From: Hymenobacter sp. BT559
GTDB taxonomy: Bacteria; Bacteroidota; Bacteroidia; Cytophagales; Hymenobacteraceae
Direction of reading: 5' to 3'
NCBI RefSeq assembly: GCF_016427535.1
Contig: NZ_JAELXV010000003.1
Coordinates: 682,001 to 746,000, forward strand
Length of the DNA: 64,000 nucleotides
The translations under genes and the position numbers were made by a program. Positions within the stretch are counted from its first letter, which is position 1. Every line of letters starts with the position of its first letter. This document shows, in pieces, positions 55,237 through 63,123 of the stretch. The notes under the pieces are model-generated. The model made no database searches. It was not told the DNA's origin and saw nothing but the letters and a program-made list of their open reading frames with translations.

Positions 55237-55551
55237 CAAGGCGTGCCCAATCTTCACCTAGGGTCAGAACTTAGCCTTTGGTGGGCAGCGACGCAACCCG
55301 TATAGCGTTGAAATCCGTACCTACGGCAGTTTGGGCTTCGTTCGGACCTTATCCTACTCGTTGATTTGCCGCTGCAGCTACCGATTGGCCACAAGCTAAC
55401 AAGAGCTCATGCAACTTGATAGAGAAGAACAGGGCACGCCGAGCCCAAGCTATTTACCGATATGGCTCTGGCTGCTGGCGTTACTTTTGCCCGGTACCCG
55501 AACAGCCTTCCGCGCCAATCGGCTTCCATCATTCTGCCCAAAACACCTATC
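55237..55551. other. 315-bp intergenic region before the sigma factor
   Basis: Nothing found except a CCTAGG copy (55257-55262). The frame from 55462 into the sigma gene lacks family resemblance. Confidence 0.4.
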
Positions 55552-56202
55552 ATGAGCGACTCTCCCGAACGGGTTAAGCTGAGCAAAGAGGAAAAAGACC
55601 GGCGCTTTCAGGCCGAGCTGATGCCGGTGCTCGACCCGCTCTACAACTTCGCCTACCGCCTCACCCTCGATGAGGACGATGCTAACGACCTCGTGCAGGA
55701 GACCTACCTCAAGGCCTACCGCTTCTTCGAGTACTTCGAGCCGGGCACCAACGCCAAGGCGTGGCTCTTTCGCATTCTGAAAAACTCGTTTATCAACGAT
55801 TTTCGGAAAAAAAGTAAACAGCCCGCCAAGGTCGACTACAGCGAAGTTGAGGGCTATTACAACCCCGATGAAGTAGAAGGCGATGCTGAAACTGGAGCAT
55901 CTTCTTCCGATTTGCGTCAGCAGTCAACCCGCGACCTTATTGGTGATGAGGTGGCCAGCGCACTGAATTCGCTACCCGTTGATTTTCGGACAGTTATCAT
56001 TCTGTGCGACCTCGAAGGTTTTACTTACGAGGAAATGGCAAAAGTGCTGGATATTCCTATTGGTACAGTGCGCTCGCGCTTGCACCGAGCGCGTAATTTC
56101 CTAAAAGAGAAGCTTGAAAAATATGCATCCTCGATGGGCTACGGGAACGATGATGTTAATTCGGCCGTTGATGCCGCCGACAAGGACGAAGACGCTGAAT
56201 AA
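55552..56202 (+). CDS. ECF-type sigma factor of the conserved sigma/anti-sigma/gmk cluster
   Basis: 216 residues from the ATG at 55552. Sigma region 2 has LDPLYNFAYRLTLDEDDANDLVQETYLKAYRFF, region 4 has VIILCDLEGFTYEEMAKVLDIPIGTVRSRLHRARNFLKEKL. The middle is acidic and Ser-rich (about 100-140). It is followed after 45 bp by a small HxxxCxxC protein, its probable anti-sigma partner, then by gmk and nadD in the same direction, so the four may share transcripts. Confidence 0.9.
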   Translation: MSDSPERVKLSKEEKDRRFQAELMPVLDPLYNFAYRLTLDEDDANDLVQETYLKAYRFFEYFEPGTNAKAWLFRILKNSFINDFRKKSKQPAKVDYSEVEGYYNPDEVEGDAETGASSSDLRQQSTRDLIGDEVASALNSLPVDFRTVIILCDLEGFTYEEMAKVLDIPIGTVRSRLHRARNFLKEKLEKYASSMGYGNDDVNSAVDAADKDEDAE

Positions 56203-56247
56203 GTCTGCGGCCGTATTTTTCACCTTCTAACCCCCTTTTTGACCCTC

Positions 56248-56544
56248 ATGGAAGCTACCGCTACTACAACCAATCTGTTGGCCCCCCTTGCCGCCACCCT
56301 CGACAACGGCGCCGACTGCGAACGCGTGAACATTGTATTGGACCAGCTTTTGGAGGGCCGGGTGCTCGCCGAAGAAGATGAGGATTACCTCATCGACCAC
56401 GCCGAAGATTGCTCGCCGTGCTTCGAGGATATCTCGAAACAGCGAGTATTCGTAAGCTTTCTAAAGCAGAAAGTGAACAGCAAAGCTGCTCCTTCGGCAC
56501 TGCCGCACGCCATCATGGCGCGCTTGCACGCCGAAATGGTGTAG
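56248..56544 (+). CDS. Small anti-sigma-like zinc-binding protein
   Basis: 98 residues from the ATG at 56248. It carries DHAEDCSPC, that is His-x3-Cys-x2-Cys, the ZAS (zinc-binding anti-sigma) motif, within an acidic and helical protein, and lacks a membrane segment. It is the likely soluble inhibitor of the sigma factor 45 bp upstream. Its stop codon TAG overlaps a -7-like TAGCTTTG in front of gmk. Confidence 0.75.
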   Translation: MEATATTTNLLAPLAATLDNGADCERVNIVLDQLLEGRVLAEEDEDYLIDHAEDCSPCFEDISKQRVFVSFLKQKVNSKAAPSALPHAIMARLHAEMV

Positions 56545-56549
56545 CTTTG
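56542..56549 (+). promoter_or_regulatory. -7-like element before gmk
   Basis: TAGCTTTG begins with the anti-sigma stop codon and ends 7 bp before the gmk ATG. It would yield a leaderless gmk transcript; whether it is real is untested. Confidence 0.25.
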
Positions 56550-56556
56550 CAGGCCT

Positions 56557-57147
56557 ATGCAGGGCAAAATCATTGTATTCTCGGCTCCCTCGGGCGCTGG
56601 CAAAACGACTATCGTGCACCGACTCATGGAGTCGCTGCCACAACTGAGCTTCTCTATCTCTGCCTGCACCCGCGACCGCCGGGGGCGCGCAGAGGTAAAC
56701 GGCAAGGACTACCATTTTATTTCGGTAGACGAGTTTCAGGAAAAAATCCGCCACGACGAGTTTGTCGAGTGGGAGGAGGTGTACGAAGGTGCGTTTTACG
56801 GCACGCTCAAGTCAGAAATCGAGCGTATCTGGTCCCTAGGTAAGCATGCCATTCTCGACGTTGATGTGAAAGGCGGGCTTAGCATTAAGGATTTCTATAA
56901 AGACCGGGCGCTGGCCATTTTTGTGCGGCCCCCTTCTATCGAAGCCTTAGCGCAGCGCCTCACGGCACGGGCTACCGACTCTACCTCTAGCATTTCTTCG
57001 CGGGTGTATAAAGCTACCTTCGAGTTGGCTTTCGAAGACAAGTTCGACGAAGTGGTGGTCAACGATAACCTAGAAGAAGCCGTGGCGCATGCCGAGCACT
57101 TGGTACGCAACTTCATCACGCCCGCCGCTGCTGACGAAGCTATATGA
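56557..57147 (+). CDS. gmk: Guanylate kinase
   Basis: 196 residues, usual length. P-loop APSGAGKT (residues 10-17), GMP-binding SACTRDRRGRAEVNGKDYHFIS and EVYEGAFYGT, DVDVKGGLSIK. It phosphorylates GMP to GDP with ATP. The nadD gene starts in its last codons (overlap 4 bp), making the two translationally coupled. Confidence 0.97.
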   Translation: MQGKIIVFSAPSGAGKTTIVHRLMESLPQLSFSISACTRDRRGRAEVNGKDYHFISVDEFQEKIRHDEFVEWEEVYEGAFYGTLKSEIERIWSLGKHAILDVDVKGGLSIKDFYKDRALAIFVRPPSIEALAQRLTARATDSTSSISSRVYKATFELAFEDKFDEVVVNDNLEEAVAHAEHLVRNFITPAAADEAI

Positions 57148-57737
57148 GCCAGTTAGGTGCATTGAAGCGAGTAGGCTTACTATTCGGCTCGTTTAATCCA
57201 GTGCACACCGGGCATCTTATCCTGGCCGAGTTTTTTGCCACTCGTACCGACCTGTCGGAGGTGTGGCTAGTAGTATCGCCGCAGAGCCCATTCAAGGTAG
57301 GGGAGGAGCTTCTAGCCGATACTGCTCGCTTGGCACTACTACAGCTTGCGGTAGCCGACAATCCGCGTCTGCGTGCTGAGGCTATAGAGCTTAGCTTACC
57401 ACGCCCTAGCTATACCATTGCCACCCTCGATGCACTGCGTGCCCAGCATCCCACGTACGAGTTTGTGCTGCTGATGGGTGCCGACAACCTCGCGGGCTTG
57501 CCTCGCTGGCGTGCTGCCGACCGCTTGACGCGGGAGTTAGACTTATATGTGTATCCGCGGCCCGGGGCAGTTTTACCAGACCTAGGGACTTTGCCACGTG
57601 CACAGGTTATGGAGGCTCCTTTGCTCGATGTGTCAGCTACATTTATCCGAGCTAGTGTGCGGGCAGGCCAGAGTATCCGCTACCTAGTGCCTAGGGCGGT
57701 CGAAGAAGAAATCTTGACTCAACAGTATTATCACTAA
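57144..57737 (+). CDS. nadD: Nicotinate-nucleotide adenylyltransferase
   Basis: 197 residues. The nucleotidyltransferase motif GSFNPVHTGHL (about residues 14-24) and the C-terminal ISSTxxR-equivalent VSATFIRASVRAG are both present, as are VVSPQSPFK and GADNLAGLPRWRAADRL. It makes deamido-NAD+ from NaMN and ATP. It overlaps gmk and is followed by a strong terminator. Confidence 0.95.
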   Translation: MSQLGALKRVGLLFGSFNPVHTGHLILAEFFATRTDLSEVWLVVSPQSPFKVGEELLADTARLALLQLAVADNPRLRAEAIELSLPRPSYTIATLDALRAQHPTYEFVLLMGADNLAGLPRWRAADRLTRELDLYVYPRPGAVLPDLGTLPRAQVMEAPLLDVSATFIRASVRAGQSIRYLVPRAVEEEILTQQYYH

Positions 57738-57775
57738 AAAAGGGCGGCTCCGCACGGAGCCGCCCTTTTTTAGTG
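57732..57775. terminator. Bidirectional terminator between nadD and frr
   Basis: A long near-perfect hairpin: AAAAAAGGGCGGCTCCG with CGGAGCCGCCCTTTTTT and a two-base loop, extended by CACTA/TAGTG at its foot. It overlaps the nadD stop and separates convergent genes. Confidence 0.9.
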
Positions 57776-57790
57776 ACCTAGGTGGCCAAC

Positions 57791-58354
57791 TCAGATGGTC
57801 ATAATCTCCGACTCCTTCTTAGTCAGAAGTTTCTCAACTTCTACAATGTGAGCGTCGGTATATTTCTGAACTTTAGCTTCGGCGTCTTTTACAGCGTCTT
57901 CGGCAGCGCCGTCTTTCTGCAACTTGCGCAAGGCTTCATTCACGTCTTTGCGAATGCCGCGCACCCGCACCTTGCCGGCTTCGGCTTCGTTTTTGGCCTG
58001 CTTTACTAGGTCGCGGCGGCGCTCCTCGGTCATGGGCGGGATATTGAGCCGTACCCCGTCGGCATCCGACATCGGGTTTAGCCCTAGGTCGCTGTTTTTA
58101 ATGGCTTTCACAATCTCAGCCACCATGTTCTTTTCCCAGGGTTTGATGTGCAGCGAGCGGGCATCGGGCGCCGACACGTTGGCTACCTGCGACACCGGCG
58201 TAGGAGTGCCATAGTAATCTACTTTCAGGCTGTCAAGCATTGCCGGCGAGGCTTTGCCGGCCCGGATGCGGGCCATTTCTACCCCCACATGGGCTACTGC
58301 TTTGCCCATCGACTCTTCGGCATCGCTCAGGTAAAATTGAATTTCTTCGTCCAT
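57791..58354 (-). CDS. frr: Ribosome recycling factor
   Basis: 187 residues, usual length. Conserved parts: EESMGKAVAHVGVEMARIRAGKASPAMLDSLKVDYYGTPTP (with ARIRAGRA-type motif), LHIKPWEK, MSDADGVRLNIPPMTEERRRDLVKQAK. It splits post-termination ribosomes with EF-G. It lies 91 bp downstream of pyrH in the same direction, the common pyrH-frr order. Confidence 0.97.
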   Translation of the reverse strand: MDEEIQFYLSDAEESMGKAVAHVGVEMARIRAGKASPAMLDSLKVDYYGTPTPVSQVANVSAPDARSLHIKPWEKNMVAEIVKAIKNSDLGLNPMSDADGVRLNIPPMTEERRRDLVKQAKNEAEAGKVRVRGIRKDVNEALRKLQKDGAAEDAVKDAEAKVQKYTDAHIVEVEKLLTKKESEIMTI

Positions 58355-58445
58355 TTGCTGGAAAGTTGAATTTTATAAATCGGCTTATGAATGCTCATCA
58401 AGTGGCAGGAAAACGTAAAATTCGCTCCTGCCTAGGTATCCAAAC

Positions 58446-59171
58446 CTAGCGGTCCTTGTTACCGCTTCTGTTCACGAGTGTGCCCAGTGGCTCGCCACCC
58501 AAGAGGCGTTCGAGGTTGCCTTCGGTGTTCATATCGAACACAATGATGGGCAGGTTATTCTCCTTGCAAAGCGTGAAGGCCGTCATGTCCATTACATTCA
58601 GGTTCTTCTCGATTACTTCGTCAAACGAGATTTCGTTAAATTTAACGGCATTAGGGTCCTTTTCGGGGTCGGCAGTATAAATGCCATCTACGCGGGTTCC
58701 TTTCAGCACTACATCGGCTTCAATCTCGATAGCGCGCAGTGAAGCTGCTGAGTCGGTAGTGAAATAGGGCGAGCCAATACCGGCGCCAAAAATTACTACC
58801 CGGCCTTTCTCTAGGTGCCGCACAGCACGCCGACGGATGTAAGGCTCGCACACCTGCTGGATGGTAAGGCCCGATAGCAAGCGGGTGCTTACATCTATCT
58901 TTTCGAGCGCACTTTGCAGCGCCATCGAGTTGATAACAGTGGCCAGCATGCCCATGTAGTCGCCCTGCACGCGGTCGAGGCCGAAAGCAGCGGCCTGCAC
59001 CCCACGGAAGATATTGCCTCCGCCAATCACGACTGCTACCTGCACTCCTTTCGCGGCGACGGCTTTAATCTCGGTGGCGTATTGCATGAGGCGCTCTGCG
59101 TCGATGCCGTACTGCTGCTGGCCCATCAGGGCCTCGCCGCTGAGCTTAAGTAAAATTCGTTGGTAAGTCAA
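58446..59171 (-). CDS. pyrH: UMP kinase
   Basis: 241 residues, usual length. Amino-acid-kinase fold: [12 protein letters not shown] (residues about 6-17), [33 protein letters not shown]-type [21 protein letters not shown] and [15 protein letters not shown]. It converts UMP to UDP, and frr follows. Confidence 0.97.
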   Translation of the reverse strand: MTYQRILLKLSGEALMGQQQYGIDAERLMQYATEIKAVAAKGVQVAVVIGGGNIFRGVQAAAFGLDRVQGDYMGMLATVINSMALQSALEKIDVSTRLLSGLTIQQVCEPYIRRRAVRHLEKGRVVIFGAGIGSPYFTTDSAASLRAIEIEADVVLKGTRVDGIYTADPEKDPNAVKFNEISFDEVIEKNLNVMDMTAFTLCKENNLPIIVFDMNTEGNLERLLGGEPLGTLVNRSGNKDR

Positions 59172-59270
59172 AGCGAAAGAAGTTGTTATGTCTTTTTGTT
59201 AATAATTCTGACGAGTAGGTATAAGCTTTAGCTATCAGGGATGGTCGCTAGTACCTTAGTGCGCTGGCAC

Positions 59271-59774
59271 CTAGGCAAACTGCACTAGCACTTGGCCTTT
59301 TGTGACATTGGCGCGCAAGTCCACTCGGATGCTGCTTACTGTGCCCTCAGCCGGAGCTTTTAGAATGTTCTCCATCTTCATGGCTTCTAGTACCAGCAGC
59401 GGGTCGCCTTTTTGCACCGTTTGGCCAGGCTGTACCCGTATATCCACGATGAGGCCGGGCATCGGAGCTTTCAGCTCATTCACCTTGGTAGCAGCAGCGT
59501 TGCTTAATCCCATGCGTTCCAGCAACTGGTCGAAGCGGTCCTTGGCCTGCAACTCCACCCGCTGCCCATTAAGGCGCAGCACAAAAGTCTTGGCTTCGTA
59601 GTCGGCAGCCAGCAGCTCCGCATTATACGATTTGCCTTGATGCACTACGTGATAGCGGCCGTTTCCTAGGGCTGCGATATCCCAGGCAAAGGGCTGGCCG
59701 TTGAGTGTAATAGAGTCGGTGGCGCGAAAGTCCACCTCCCAGCCGTGGGCCGGGCCAATGCTTATCTGGAGCAT
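59271..59774 (-). CDS. Biotin carboxyl carrier domain protein
   Basis: 167 residues from the ATG at 59774 (MLQISIGPAHGW). C-terminal biotinyl domain: APMPGLIVDIRVQPGQTVQKGDPLLVLEAMKMENIL with the biotinylated Lys in EAMKMEN (about residue 132). Upstream is a beta-rich linker region. Biotin carrier of an acyl-CoA carboxylase; propionyl- or acetyl-CoA is possible. The carboxylase subunits are not in the window, which is usual for Bacteroidota split enzymes. Confidence 0.88.
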   Translation of the reverse strand: MLQISIGPAHGWEVDFRATDSITLNGQPFAWDIAALGNGRYHVVHQGKSYNAELLAADYEAKTFVLRLNGQRVELQAKDRFDQLLERMGLSNAAATKVNELKAPMPGLIVDIRVQPGQTVQKGDPLLVLEAMKMENILKAPAEGTVSSIRVDLRANVTKGQVLVQFA

Positions 59775-59871
59775 ACAGGAACCGGCCAAGTGAGCCGAAG
59801 CGGGGTTAAAGGTAAGTTAAATCGCTGTTTCATGCAGAACTTGCTACTGCGTTTCCGCTCTAGGTACTTAT

Positions 59872-62454
59872 ATGAAACATACGTTTAGTGTTAATCTTCT
59901 GTGGCTTTGCTTACTAAGTTTCGTGGCAGCTGGCCAGTCAGCTGGTGGCAAAAGCAAAGCATCCGATAAGGCTGATAGAAAGAATACAACCGCTAACTCA
60001 GAAGCGGCCCTGGCGCCGGCAAGCATCACAGTGCCGTCGTGGTTGCCGCCCGAAACTCCACTGCACCTAGCTACACCGCTGCTCAGCGACGTAGTTCATA
60101 CAAAACTTGATGTGCGTTTCGATTGGGCCAAGCAGTACCTCCTAGGTACAGCCGTGCTAACGCTGCGCTCGCACTTCTACCCCCAAAGCAATGTGCTGCT
60201 CGACGCCCGTGGGTTCGATATCAAGACAGTACAGCTGGTAGGGGAGAAGGGCGATAAAAACCTCACGTACAAATACGACAAGGCACAGCTGAGTATTACA
60301 CTTGACCGGCCCTATACCCGCGACCAGACTTACCAGGTGCGCATCGTGTACGTCGCCAAGCCCAATGAGCTGCCCCAGGGTGGCGGCAGTGCAGCTATCA
60401 CTTCCGATAAGGGCTTGTACTTTATCAACCCCCTAGGGCAAGACCCGAAGAAGCCCCGTCAAATATGGACGCAGGGCGAGACACAAGCCAATTCTTGCTG
60501 GTTTCCGACCATCGACCATCCCAATCAGCGGATGACGCAGGAAATCTCGATGACGGTCGATAACCAATACAAAACCTTATCGAATGGTCTGCTCGTTGCC
60601 TCGCGCAAAAACGCCGATGGCACCCGCACCGATACGTGGCGCCAGAGCTTAGCCGCGGCCCCCTACCTCACTATGATGGCCGTAGGTGATTTTGCGGTAG
60701 TATCCGACACATGGCGGGGCAAGGCAGTAGACTACTATGTGGAGCCACGCTATAAAAACACCGCCAAGGCAATATTTGGCCATACTCCCGAGATGCTGGA
60801 GTATTACTCCAAGCGCCTAGGTATTGATTTTCCGTGGGAGAAATATGCTCAGATAGCCGTGCGCGACTATGTAAGCGGCGCTATGGAGAATACTACCGCT
60901 ACTGTGCATGGCAGCACCATCCAAGCTACCAGTCGCGAGCTGCTCGATGCCCAATACGAAGGCGCTGAGTCTACCATTACGCATGAGCTGTTTCACCATT
61001 GGTTTGGTGACCTAGTAACCTGCGAATCGTGGAGCAACCTTCCACTGAACGAGAGCTTCGCCAACTATGCTCAGTATCTATGGGCCGAGCACAAGTATGG
61101 CGCAGACCAAGCAGGCTTGGTGCAGCAGCACGACCTAGCAGCCTACTTAGAGGAGGCAAATGACAAGCGCGAGCCCCTCATTCGCTATCACTATGCCAGC
61201 CAAGAAGATATGTTCGACCGCCACTCATATGAGAAGGGCGGACGGGTGCTGCATATGCTTCGTAAATATGTGGGTGACGACGCTTTCTTCACTGCCCTTA
61301 ATCAGTATCTAACAAAGAATAAGTTTACGGCTGTTGAAATCAGTAAGCTGCGCACGGCCTTCGAGGAAACGACTGGCGAAGACCTTACTTGGTTCTTCGA
61401 CCAGTGGTTTATGCAACGCGGACACCCCGAGCTAAAAATTACGCACTCATATACCAACGGCCAGGTGCTGCTGCGTGTGCAGCAAGTGCAGGACACGTTG
61501 TTTCAACCAATTTATCGGTTGCCAGTTACAGTCACCATCTGGCAAAAGGAAAAAGCCATCGACCATCGCATTACAGTCACCAAGACTGACCAGACCTTTT
61601 CATTCTTGGCAGCTGACCGTCCTAGCTTGGTAAAGTTTGATAGCGAGTCTCAACTGCTTGCTCAGTTCGACGAGGACCGCACCACAGAAGAACTAGTATT
61701 TCAGTTTTACCACGCGCGTAATTACTTGCAGCGCTATGAGCCCCTAGAGCTCTTGCACAATAAGGCCGCTGAGATAAGTGTGAGCGGCATGTATCGCAAT
61801 GCCCTACAAGATAATTTTTACGCCATTCGACGCACAGCGCTCGACCACTTGCGTGCCTATCGTGGCTCCTCGCCGACAGCAGTGCGTGGCGAAATACAGC
61901 ATTTTGCTACTTCCGACCCCAATAGCTCGGTGCGTGCTCAAGCCATTACTACATTAGCTTCTTTCGCCGGCGAAAACTATGGTAGCGTCTTCCAAGCCGG
62001 CCTGCGTGATAGCTCTTATCTAGTAGAGGCTGCCGCCGTTGCTGCAATTGCCAAATCACCTACTCCAGCGTCTTACCAACAAATTGCAGCCCTAGAGAAT
62101 ACTAATAGTTCGTCACTTGTGGTTGCCATTGCCGACTTCTATGCTAAAGGGGGCACTATCGAGCAATATGGCTGGTTTCTACGCCGCCTGCCCGATGTTA
62201 GCGATATTGACCTTTACACGTATCTACAGTCTTTCGGTACCTTCATGGTGAGGATGCCCGTGATTGAACGTGAGAAAGGAGTAAAGATGCTGGAAGCCTT
62301 AGCACGTACTCACCCCCAATACTACGTGCGCCTCGGAGCTTACAAAGGGCTGTTAACCCTAGTGCCGAGCACGCCCGCGCTGAAAGAAATTTTACACGAT
62401 ATTCGGGATAAAGAGAAGGACGAGCGCCTCAAGGCATATTACGGTTTGATTTAA
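59872..62454 (+). CDS. M1 family zinc aminopeptidase
   Basis: 860 residues with a signal peptide (MKHTFSVNLLWLCLLSFVAAGQSAG). Catalytic M1 motifs: GAMENTTATV (near residue 336) and HELFHHWFGDLVTCESWSNLPLNESFA (near 371), that is HExxH plus 18 residues then Glu. The N-terminal beta-saddle is typical, and the C-terminal part has armadillo-like helices (e.g. SEISVSGMYRNALQDNF, RAQAITTLASF). It removes N-terminal residues from peptides in the periplasm, helping peptide use. The promoter of the tRNA cluster follows. Confidence 0.93.
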   Translation: MKHTFSVNLLWLCLLSFVAAGQSAGGKSKASDKADRKNTTANSEAALAPASITVPSWLPPETPLHLATPLLSDVVHTKLDVRFDWAKQYLLGTAVLTLRSHFYPQSNVLLDARGFDIKTVQLVGEKGDKNLTYKYDKAQLSITLDRPYTRDQTYQVRIVYVAKPNELPQGGGSAAITSDKGLYFINPLGQDPKKPRQIWTQGETQANSCWFPTIDHPNQRMTQEISMTVDNQYKTLSNGLLVASRKNADGTRTDTWRQSLAAAPYLTMMAVGDFAVVSDTWRGKAVDYYVEPRYKNTAKAIFGHTPEMLEYYSKRLGIDFPWEKYAQIAVRDYVSGAMENTTATVHGSTIQATSRELLDAQYEGAESTITHELFHHWFGDLVTCESWSNLPLNESFANYAQYLWAEHKYGADQAGLVQQHDLAAYLEEANDKREPLIRYHYASQEDMFDRHSYEKGGRVLHMLRKYVGDDAFFTALNQYLTKNKFTAVEISKLRTAFEETTGEDLTWFFDQWFMQRGHPELKITHSYTNGQVLLRVQQVQDTLFQPIYRLPVTVTIWQKEKAIDHRITVTKTDQTFSFLAADRPSLVKFDSESQLLAQFDEDRTTEELVFQFYHARNYLQRYEPLELLHNKAAEISVSGMYRNALQDNFYAIRRTALDHLRAYRGSSPTAVRGEIQHFATSDPNSSVRAQAITTLASFAGENYGSVFQAGLRDSSYLVEAAAVAAIAKSPTPASYQQIAALENTNSSSLVVAIADFYAKGGTIEQYGWFLRRLPDVSDIDLYTYLQSFGTFMVRMPVIEREKGVKMLEALARTHPQYYVRLGAYKGLLTLVPSTPALKEILHDIRDKEKDERLKAYYGLI

Positions 62455-62535
62455 CTATCAAAATTTTAGTGGTGTAGTACGCTCCACAAATATCGGAAAT
62501 GATAGAAAGGCGAAATATTTTTTATTTCGCAATCC

Positions 62536-62565
62536 TTGCATCTTTCAAAAAAAGCAGTACTTTTG
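62536..62565 (+). promoter_or_regulatory. Promoter of the tRNA-Tyr/Gly/Thr cluster
   Basis: TTG (62536-62538) and TACTTTTG (62558-62565), spacer 19, a full match to the Bacteroidota -33/-7 pattern. It lies 40 bp before tRNA-Tyr. This is the clearest promoter in the window. Confidence 0.7.
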
Positions 62566-62604
62566 CGTCTCAATTCCGGCAAGCGGCTGGAAAAGACCAA
62601 AAAT

Positions 62605-62684
62605 GGGGGTATCGCATAGCGGCAATTGCGGGTGACTGTAACTCACCTCCTTCGGGTTCATAGGTTCGAGTCCTGTTACCCCCA
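62605..62684 (+). tRNA. tRNA-Tyr (anticodon GTA)
   Basis: Acceptor GGGGGTA / TACCCCC, D-stem GCA/TGC, anticodon arm GGTGA CTGTAAC TCACC with GTA, a long variable arm as usual for tRNA-Tyr, and T-loop GGTTCGAGTCC. The CCA end is not encoded. Confidence 0.95.
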
Positions 62685-62708
62685 CATTTTTTAACATGAG
62701 TACCATCT

Positions 62709-62781
62709 GCGGGAGTAGCTCAGTTGGTAGAGCGGCAGCCTTCCAAGCTGCAGGTCGCGGGTTCGAACCTCGTCTCCCGCT
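62709..62781 (+). tRNA. tRNA-Gly (anticodon TCC)
   Basis: Acceptor GCGGGAG / CTCCCGC, D-loop AGCTCAGTTGGTAGAGC, anticodon loop CTTCCAA with TCC, T-loop GGGTTCGAACCTC. CCA not encoded. Confidence 0.95.
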
Positions 62782-62807
62782 CTTCTTTTGATAGCTGTTG
62801 GCTTTTA

Positions 62808-62860
62808 GCTGCTAGCTATTAGCTCTTCTCGCAGAAAGCTGACGGTTAATAGCTAGCAGC
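62808..62860. repeat. 14-bp inverted repeat between tRNA-Gly and tRNA-Thr
   Basis: GCTGCTAGCTATTA (62808-62821) and TAATAGCTAGCAGC (62847-62860), loop 25 nt. Could be a processing hairpin or a dispersed palindrome. Confidence 0.6.
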
Positions 62861-62878
62861 CTAATGCTCAAAGAATAA

Positions 62879-62950
<72 letters not shown>

Positions 62951-62969
62951 CAGCAAATACGGTGTTGCT

Positions 62970-62977
62970 TATCTTTG
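62970..62977 (+). promoter_or_regulatory. -7-like element before tuf
   Basis: TATCTTTG, about 147 bp before the tuf start, 20 bp after tRNA-Thr. If used, tuf has a leader of about 140 nt. tuf may also be read from the tRNA promoter. Confidence 0.4.
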
Positions 62978-63123
62978 TGATAAGATAGCGCCGGGTCAGC
63001 AATCAAAAGCGATACGCAGCACTCAAGCCTGAATTGGCCCAAGCTGGGTTTCGCTTTTCTTGTGATAGGCCTATCCTAGTTGCTTTTTAGTTTTAATTCC
63101 CTCTTTTTTCTCAACTCTTTACA

